NCBI GenBank assembly: GCA_944380355.1
Contig: CALWHJ010000001.1
Coordinates: forward strand, 124,001-188,000
Source: an uncultured Christensenellaceae bacterium
Lineage (GTDB): Bacteria > Bacillota > Clostridia > Christensenellales > UBA3700
Reading direction: 5' to 3'
DNA: 64,000 nt
The position numbers were made by a program, and so were the translations under genes. The notes below the pieces were generated by a model that did no database searches, had not been told where the DNA came from, and was given only the letters and a program-made list of their open reading frames with translations. Below are positions 58,351 to 64,000 of the stretch, piece after piece; position 1 is the stretch's first letter, and each line of letters starts with the position of its first letter.

Positions 58351-60267
58351 TTATTCTTCTCCGCCCAGCTTATCGAGCTGTTCGAGCCAAACCCTGGAAC
58401 TTGCGTCACTGGGCATTCTCCAATCTCCTCTGGGAGATAGCGTTACGCTTCCTACCTTAGGACCGTCAGGCACGCAAGACCTCTTGAATTGCTGTGAGAA
58501 AAATCTCTTATAGAAAGATTTGAGCCACTTGAGAATCGTTCCGTCTTCATACCTTCCGGCAAAAGCGTATTTTGCAAGTCTGTAAATTTTCAAAGGCTCG
58601 AACCCCCAACGTACGGCATAATAAATAAAGAAGTCGTGAAGTTCGTAAGGCCCTACTATATTTTCAGTACACTGAGATATCTCTCCGTCCTTAGTGGGCA
58701 ACAATTCGGGACTGACCGGAGTATCGAGTATGTCATACAAAGCCTTGCTTACCTTTTCTTCGCTTGCCGTATCGGCATAATACTTGACAAGATATCTTAC
58801 AAGCGTTTTGGGTATAGACGCATTCACTCCGTACATTGACATATGGTCGCCGTTGTAGGTCGCCCAACCGAGCGCAAGCTCCGACAAGTCGCCCGTACCT
58901 ATTACGAGTCCGCCCGACCGGTTTGCTATATCCATCAATACCTGTGTACGCTCTCTTGCCTGTGCGTTTTCAAAAGTTACGTCGTATTTGTCTTTTTGCT
59001 GTCCTATGTCTTCAAAGTGCTGTGTTACCGACTTTGCGATATTGACTTCCTTAAAATCTACTCCAAGTCCTTCTGCCAGTATTTGCGCGTTGGACTTGGT
59101 ACGCTTAGTCGTGCCGAAACAAGGGAGAGTTACGGCAAGCACGCTCTTTCTGTCAAGCCCCGCCATATCAGCGGCTTTAACCATTACCAAAAGCGCGAGT
59201 GCGCTGTCCAAACCGCCTGACAACCCTACTACGAGTTTCTTGCTTCCCGTATGCTTTATTCTCTTCAAAAGACCTTTTGCCTGCATAGTCAGTATGAGTT
59301 CGCATCTTTCCTTTCTCTCTTCCTCTCCGTAAGGCACGAAAGGCATATCGGAAACTTTACGCGTGAGTTTGCACTCCTCGGGTTTTTGGTCAAAGTATAT
59401 TACAGCGTCCTGTTGACAGGAATATGCAGTATTGTTGCGACGCACTTCGTATGCGCACTTCTTGACGTCGATTTCGCTGATTGCCACCCCGTCTGCAAAA
59501 GGTTTGCTTTCGGCAAGTATCGAGCCGCTTTCCGCAATGAGGTTATGCCCCGCAAAAACCACGTCCGTAGTGGATTCTCCTTCGCCCGCGTCTGCATAGA
59601 CGTAACCGCAATTGAGTCTTCCCGAAAGCGATTGTACCAACAGACGGCGGTATGCGCTCTTGCCTACCACTTCGTCGCTTGCAGAAAGATTGAGTATTAT
59701 TCTTGCGCCCTTAGATACAAGGTCGCACGCGGGAGGATTAGCCACCCACATATCTTCGCATATCTCTACGCCGAAAGAATAGTCCTTGTCATAAGTATTT
59801 ACGAATACGGCTTGTCCGAAAGGACAATTTCTTCCAGCAACAGTTATTTCCGAATTTACAATACCCTCTCCTGACGTGAAGTGCCTTGCCTCGTAAAACT
59901 CACCGTAGTTGGGTATATTTATCTTGGGTACTACTCCGAGAATTTCTCCTTTGTATGCCACTATAGCACAATTGAAAAGTTTTCCGAATTTTACCAAAGG
60001 CGCGCCGATTGCAAATACGATATCGTCGTTTTTCGTGTGCTGAAGCACGTAAGCCACAGCTTCGTCGGTACTTGCCAAAAGCCTGTCCTGTAACAGCAAA
60101 TCTCCCACGGTATAGCCCGTAATGCAAAGCTCGGGGAATACTGCAAGTTTAACTCCCGCCTTGACCGCACTCTTGACGCTGTCAACGGTTTTTTTAGCAT
60201 TCGCAAGCGTATCACCTACCGTAATTTCAGGCGTTATTGCCGCGCATTTTATAAATCCGTCCTTCAT
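58351..60267 (-). CDS. nadE: Glutamine-hydrolysing NAD+ synthetase
   Basis: Makes NAD+ from nicotinate adenine dinucleotide, ATP and glutamine. Two domains in 638 residues: an N-terminal nitrilase-type amidase with Glu in VFPELCITGY, Lys in VVPKINIPNYGEFYE and Cys in GVEICEDMWV, and a C-terminal synthetase with the pyrophosphatase loop VVGLSGGLDSALAL (about residue 340) and GTGDLSELALGWATYNGDHM. Full length. The ATG at 60,267 has GGAG seven bases upstream; a GTG-like extension to 60,288 was not used. A perfect palindrome lies between promoter region and ribosome site (60,281-60,295). Confidence 0.95.
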   Translation of the reverse strand: MKDGFIKCAAITPEITVGDTLANAKKTVDSVKSAVKAGVKLAVFPELCITGYTVGDLLLQDRLLASTDEAVAYVLQHTKNDDIVFAIGAPLVKFGKLFNCAIVAYKGEILGVVPKINIPNYGEFYEARHFTSGEGIVNSEITVAGRNCPFGQAVFVNTYDKDYSFGVEICEDMWVANPPACDLVSKGARIILNLSASDEVVGKSAYRRLLVQSLSGRLNCGYVYADAGEGESTTDVVFAGHNLIAESGSILAESKPFADGVAISEIDVKKCAYEVRRNNTAYSCQQDAVIYFDQKPEECKLTRKVSDMPFVPYGEEERKERCELILTMQAKGLLKRIKHTGSKKLVVGLSGGLDSALALLVMVKAADMAGLDRKSVLAVTLPCFGTTKRTKSNAQILAEGLGVDFKEVNIAKSVTQHFEDIGQQKDKYDVTFENAQARERTQVLMDIANRSGGLVIGTGDLSELALGWATYNGDHMSMYGVNASIPKTLVRYLVKYYADTASEEKVSKALYDILDTPVSPELLPTKDGEISQCTENIVGPYELHDFFIYYAVRWGFEPLKIYRLAKYAFAGRYEDGTILKWLKSFYKRFFSQQFKRSCVPDGPKVGSVTLSPRGDWRMPSDASSRVWLEQLDKLGGEE

Positions 60268-60280
60268 ATTTAACTCCGTC

Positions 60281-60295
60281 CGACACATTGTGTCG
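60281..60295. promoter_or_regulatory. Palindrome in the nadE leader
   Basis: CGACACA-T-TGTGTCG is a perfect 7-bp inverted repeat, located just before the nadE ribosome site. GACAC half-sites recall operators of NAD-pathway repressors such as NiaR, from memory and unproven. It could also be a small mRNA hairpin. Confidence 0.5.
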
Positions 60296-60326
60296 CAAAA
60301 AAATATACTAAATTATGCTCATTCAA

Positions 60327-60355
60327 TTGCATATTCATAAGTATAAATATATAAT
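60327..60355 (+). promoter_or_regulatory. Promoter of the ABC exporter operon
   Basis: -35 TTGCAT (60,327-60,332), 17-bp spacer, -10 TATAAT (60,350-60,355). It is divergent from nadE. Confidence 0.75.
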
Positions 60356-60402
60356 ATTTTATAATAATTCTACTCGATAGTCAATTAAGGATAGCCAAAT
60401 TT

Positions 60403-62151
60403 ATGTCAAATCTCTACAAATATTTGAAAAAATATAAAAAACAATTTATACTCGGCCCGACCTTCAAACTCTTCGAAGCAATCTTTGAGTTAATCGTCCC
60501 CGTCGTTATGGCTAAAATTATCGACGTTGGCATTGCCGAGCAGGACACCAAATATATACTTGTTATGGGCGGCGTACTCGTACTTCTTGCAGTTGTAGGT
60601 CTTGCATCCGCGCTCGTATGCCAATATCTCGCCACCGTTTGTTCACAAGGTTTCGGCACAGAGGTAAGGAGCGTACTTTTCGACCATATCAACTCTCTGT
60701 CAATGAACGAGATGGACAAATTCGGCGTCTCGTCTATGGTTACGCGTTTTAACAGTGACATAAATCAAATGCAACTCGGCGTAGCAATGCTCATACGTCT
60801 TGCTATACGCGCGCCTTTCCTCGTTATAGGTGCGACGGTTTCGGCAATAATCCTCAAGCCTTCGATAAGCTGGATATTCCTTGTTACCGCGCCTTTGGTA
60901 GCAATCGTACTCTACTTTATTATGTCGAAGACTATCCCCGTATATACGAAAAATCAGGCAAAACTCGATAAGATAACTTCCATTGCCCGCGAAAACTTCA
61001 GCGGTATGAGAGTTGTAAGAGCCTTTACGGAACAAGAACGCGAACAGGAACGTTTTGAAAAATCCACCGAACAGTACGCAAGAAGCGTAATAGCAATCGG
61101 CAAAGTTTCTGCTCTGCTCAATCCTTTGACTTTCTTGATAATCAATCTCGCTATGGTAGCAATACTCTATTTCGGCGGAAACAAAATCAACGTAAAGTCT
61201 ATGACGCAAGGCGAACTTATAGCTTTTATCAACTATATGACGCAGATATCTCTCGCACTTGTAGTCGTCGCTAATATGGTAGTACTGTTTTCCAAATCGT
61301 ATGCTTCGGCAAAGCGTGTAAGCGAATTGCTTGCGACGGAGCCTGCGGTAACAGACGAAGGCAACTCCGAAGTAACTCCCGTCGAAGGTGCGCCCGCAAT
61401 ATCGTTCAACAACGTATCGTTCAGATACAACAACGGCGGCTTAGCGCTCAAAAATCTTTCCGTAGACGTAATGCGCGGACAGACGGTCGGCATCATAGGC
61501 GGTACGGGTAGCGGTAAATCTACAATCATAAATCTTCTTCCCCGCTTCTACGATATATCCGAAGGGGAACTCAAAATCGACGGCGTGGATATCAAAAAAT
61601 ATCCATTCAAACAATTGAGAGGTAAGATAGGTTTGGTACCTCAGCAGTCTTTGTTGTTCGCGGGTACGATAAGAAGTAATATGCTGTGGCAAAAGCCCGA
61701 CGCTACTGACGAGGAAATCGAAGAAGCTTTGAAAATCGCACAGGCTTACGACTTCGTAATGCAGAAAAAAGACCGTCTTGACTGCGTAGTGCAACAAAAA
61801 GGCAAAAACTTTTCGGGAGGTCAGCGTCAACGTCTTTGCATAGCCCGCGCTTTGGTAGGCAAACCCGAGATACTGATACTTGACGACAGTATGAGCGCGC
61901 TGGACTTTGCGACTGACCTTGCTTTAAGGCGCGCAATCAACAAATCTCTTCCCGCTGACACCACAAAAATAATCATTTCTCAACGCGCTACTTCGATAAA
62001 AAGCGCAGACATTATAATCGTAATGGACAAGGGTGAACCGGTAGGTATCGGCAAACACGCCCAACTTCTCAAGTCGTGCGAAGTATACCGCGAGATATTC
62101 GAATCGCAGCAAAAAGCTCCCCACGAAAAGGAGGTAAAAAATGAAAAGTAA
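60403..62151 (+). CDS. Heterodimeric ABC exporter subunit with degenerate ATP site
   Basis: A fused membrane/ATPase half-transporter of 582 residues. Six helices in the first 300 residues; Walker A GGTGSGKST (about 366), signature FSGGQ (about 469) and Walker B ILILDDSMSALD (about 489), where the catalytic Glu is Asp. The H-loop reads SQRATSI, with Gln instead of His. These changes are normal for one partner of heterodimeric exporters such as BmrCD and TM287/288. It probably exports a drug, lipid or peptide. Ribosome site AAGGA; its end overlaps the next gene by 11 nt. Confidence 0.92.
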   Translation: MSNLYKYLKKYKKQFILGPTFKLFEAIFELIVPVVMAKIIDVGIAEQDTKYILVMGGVLVLLAVVGLASALVCQYLATVCSQGFGTEVRSVLFDHINSLSMNEMDKFGVSSMVTRFNSDINQMQLGVAMLIRLAIRAPFLVIGATVSAIILKPSISWIFLVTAPLVAIVLYFIMSKTIPVYTKNQAKLDKITSIARENFSGMRVVRAFTEQEREQERFEKSTEQYARSVIAIGKVSALLNPLTFLIINLAMVAILYFGGNKINVKSMTQGELIAFINYMTQISLALVVVANMVVLFSKSYASAKRVSELLATEPAVTDEGNSEVTPVEGAPAISFNNVSFRYNNGGLALKNLSVDVMRGQTVGIIGGTGSGKSTIINLLPRFYDISEGELKIDGVDIKKYPFKQLRGKIGLVPQQSLLFAGTIRSNMLWQKPDATDEEIEEALKIAQAYDFVMQKKDRLDCVVQQKGKNFSGGQRQRLCIARALVGKPEILILDDSMSALDFATDLALRRAINKSLPADTTKIIISQRATSIKSADIIIVMDKGEPVGIGKHAQLLKSCEVYREIFESQQKAPHEKEVKNEK

Positions 62152-63886
62152 AAACACTTTGACCAGACTTGTTTCTTATACCAAGCCCTACGCTTTTCTG
62201 TTGTTTATCGCCCTTTTGAGCGCAGTCGTATCCGTTGCGGTAACTCTGCTTATCCCCGTCCTCACGGGTGACGCAATCGACTATATGGTCGAAGGTGACG
62301 TAGACTTCGAAAGCGTATTCAAATACATCTATATTCTGCTCGCTCTAATAGCCGCCGGCACTCTGTTTCAATGGCTTTTGACTGCTTGTACCAACTCCCT
62401 CACTTTCCGCACTGTCAGGGATTTGAGAAACCAACTCTTCGAGCATATCAACAAGCTCCCTCTCAAGTACCTTGACTGTCAACAACAAGGAGATATCACC
62501 GCGCGCATATCCAGCGATATGGACCAAGTAAGCGAAGGACTGTTGCAAGGCTTTACTCAGTTATTCAGCGGAGTGCTTACTATCGTAGCTACGATAGGCA
62601 TACTCTTCTATCTCAACTGGATAATCGCTCTCGTAGTGCTTGTACTTACCCCTCTTTCGCTTTTCGTAGCTTCGTTTATTACAAAAAGGTCGCACTCGAC
62701 CTTTGCCGCACAAGCCGTAAAAAGAGGTGAAGTAAGCGGTTACGTCGAAGAGATTTTCGCAGGTCACAAACTCGTACAGGCTTTTTCTCAGGAAGTCAGC
62801 CAGAAAAAAATATTCGACGTACACAATCAGGAACTTTACAAGACGGGCTTCAAATCCCAATTCTACGGCGCGCTCGTCAATCCTTGCACTCGTTTTGTCA
62901 ATAACCTCGTATACGCCAGCGTAGGCGTTGTAGGCGCGCTCATTGCTCTTTGGTCCGACGCTCCTATGTCGCTTTCGGCAGGACTTTTGTTTACCTGTCT
63001 TATGTACGCCAACCAGTATACCAAACCTTTTAACGAAATTACGGGCGTCATAACCGAAATACAGTCGGCTACTGCCGCTGCAAAGAGAATATTCAAAGTA
63101 CTCGACGAGCCTCAGGAAGAGAGCGACGAAAACAACGAAGTGCTCACAGATTGCGACGGAAGTCTCAAAATCGACGACGTTTACTTCAGCTATATTGCCG
63201 ACAGACCTCTGATTCAAGGGCTTAATCTCGACGTAAAACAAGGTCAGCGCATAGCTATCGTAGGACCTACGGGCTGCGGAAAAACTACCCTCATCAACCT
63301 TTTGATGAGATTCTACGACGTCAATCAGGGAAGCATATCGATGTCGGGCAAGGACATTCGCACTATTACGAGAAAGAGCCTTAGGGATAACTACGGTATG
63401 GTGCTTCAGGACAGCTGGTTGTTTGAAGGAACTATAAAAGAAAATATCGCTTACGGCAAATGCGACGCAAGCGACGAAGAGATAATCAACGCCGCAAAAC
63501 TTGCCAACGCACACGACTTTATCGACAAGTTCCCCGATAAGTACGATACTATGCTTACGGAAAACGGCGATAACCTTTCGCAAGGTCAAAAACAGCTTTT
63601 GTGCATAGCACGAATAATGCTCACTCATCCTCCTATGCTCATACTCGACGAAGCAACCTCGTCCATAGACACCCGTACGGAGATGAAAATTCAAGACGCT
63701 TTCTACAACCTTATGCAAGGCAGAACGTCCTTTATCGTAGCGCACAGACTTTCGACCATAAGAGAATGCGACGTTATTCTCGTAATGAAAGACGGCAATA
63801 TTATCGAACAGGGCAACCATAACGAACTTCTCGCAAAAAGAGGATTTTACTATACGCTGTACAACAGCCAATTCGAAAACAGCTGA
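62141..63886 (+). CDS. Heterodimeric ABC exporter subunit with canonical ATP site residues
   Basis: The partner half-transporter of 581 residues: six helices, Walker A GPTGCGKTT (about 374), signature LSQGQ (about 479, changed from LSGGQ), Walker B MLILDEATSSID (about 498) with the catalytic Glu, and H-loop AHRLSTI. Its degenerate signature would face the degenerate Walker motifs of the first subunit, leaving one working ATP site in the pair. Start ATG 62,141, ribosome site AAAAGGAGG, overlapping the upstream gene. Substrate unknown; no regulator adjacent in the window. Confidence 0.92.
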   Translation: MKSKNTLTRLVSYTKPYAFLLFIALLSAVVSVAVTLLIPVLTGDAIDYMVEGDVDFESVFKYIYILLALIAAGTLFQWLLTACTNSLTFRTVRDLRNQLFEHINKLPLKYLDCQQQGDITARISSDMDQVSEGLLQGFTQLFSGVLTIVATIGILFYLNWIIALVVLVLTPLSLFVASFITKRSHSTFAAQAVKRGEVSGYVEEIFAGHKLVQAFSQEVSQKKIFDVHNQELYKTGFKSQFYGALVNPCTRFVNNLVYASVGVVGALIALWSDAPMSLSAGLLFTCLMYANQYTKPFNEITGVITEIQSATAAAKRIFKVLDEPQEESDENNEVLTDCDGSLKIDDVYFSYIADRPLIQGLNLDVKQGQRIAIVGPTGCGKTTLINLLMRFYDVNQGSISMSGKDIRTITRKSLRDNYGMVLQDSWLFEGTIKENIAYGKCDASDEEIINAAKLANAHDFIDKFPDKYDTMLTENGDNLSQGQKQLLCIARIMLTHPPMLILDEATSSIDTRTEMKIQDAFYNLMQGRTSFIVAHRLSTIRECDVILVMKDGNIIEQGNHNELLAKRGFYYTLYNSQFENS

Positions 63887-63920
63887 CAAAACGCCTAACT
63901 TTGCAATTTGCATAAATCTA

Positions 63921-63949
63921 TTGATTTTTGCAAGGAAGTTATGTATAAT
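63921..63949 (+). promoter_or_regulatory. Promoter of the gene starting at the right edge
   Basis: -35 TTGATT (63,921-63,926), 17-bp spacer, -10 TATAAT (63,944-63,949). Confidence 0.65.
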
Positions 63950-63996
63950 TATTATAATTTAACAAAAACGATACCACGATACTAAGAAGGTAAAAA

Positions 63997-64000
63997 ATGA
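63997..64000 (+). CDS. Start of a further gene, cut by the window edge
   Basis: ATG at 63,997 preceded by AAGAAGG at a suitable distance and by the promoter at 63,921-63,949. Only the first codon is in view, so nothing can be said of the product. Confidence 0.4.

Overview
The window looks like a chromosomal segment of an anaerobic Gram-positive bacterium of the Bacillota (Clostridia-like, probably an uncultured gut lineage). The grounds are moderate GC with AT-rich spacers, strong AGGAGG-type ribosome sites, sigma-A type promoters with 17-18 bp spacers, U-tailed hairpin terminators, many lipobox lipoproteins, ArgJ-type cyclic arginine synthesis and a heterodimeric ABC exporter. Most genes lie on the minus strand. 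Species cannot be read from the sequence.

Layout. 1-95 holds the right half of a structured repeat, followed by typA (plus strand) and an AT-rich alpha/beta hydrolase gene. 3222-4086 is a nine-gene tRNA operon (Gly-Arg-His-Gln-Gln-Lys-Leu-Gly-Lys in transcription order) with its own promoter and terminator. 4289-13657 carries an AlkD-like protein, a transglutaminase lipoprotein, a cation/proton antiporter, a PC4/YdbC-like DNA-binding protein, a GH2 beta-galactosidase and a YccF-like membrane protein. 13854-14306 encodes a C_GCAxxG_C_C redox protein. 14431-23540 is a complete arginine operon, argG-H-C-J-B-D-F, continuing into a GNAT acetyltransferase and the HU gene. A sigma-A promoter and a run of ARG-box-like sites precede it. 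23736-28626 holds a lipase-like lipoprotein, about 600 bp of tandem or decayed copies of the structured repeat, and a 963-residue lipoprotein. 28770-35155 has glmM with a free-standing GlmU-type acetyltransferase domain, DAHP synthase with a flavin reductase, and a copper ATPase whose last 65 codons look like a copZ gene with its own ribosome site.

The largest functional unit is the glycoside and glucuronate locus at 35370-56920. One head promoter (about 52,621-52,649, minus) precedes kdgA-kdgK-uxaC-uxuA-uxuB(SDR type), a block of three Gfo/Idh/MocA oxidoreductases, a xylose-isomerase-like TIM barrel, a divergent GDPD-like protein and a PHP-domain protein, then a six-hairpin glycosidase, a GPH-type symporter and a lipoprotein. 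The first clear terminator is at 35370-35401, about 17 kb away, although internal promoters are possible. The first five enzymes form the full glucuronate-to-pyruvate plus glyceraldehyde-3-phosphate route. A divergent AraC regulator and a GH38 alpha-mannosidase flank the head. The enzymes lack signal peptides, so the picture is uptake of a uronate-containing glycoside by the symporter and cytoplasmic breakdown, possibly with an oxidation-elimination step by the Gfo/Idh plus TIM-barrel block (inference).

The right end has a lipoprotein, glutamine-dependent NAD synthetase, a heterodimeric ABC exporter and the first codon of a further gene.

The items most worth following up are the structured repeat family (1-95 and 25,105-25,690), the internal copZ start, the Gfo/TIM/GDPD-like/PHP block, and the Lys/Ala-rich tails on UxaC and the symporter.
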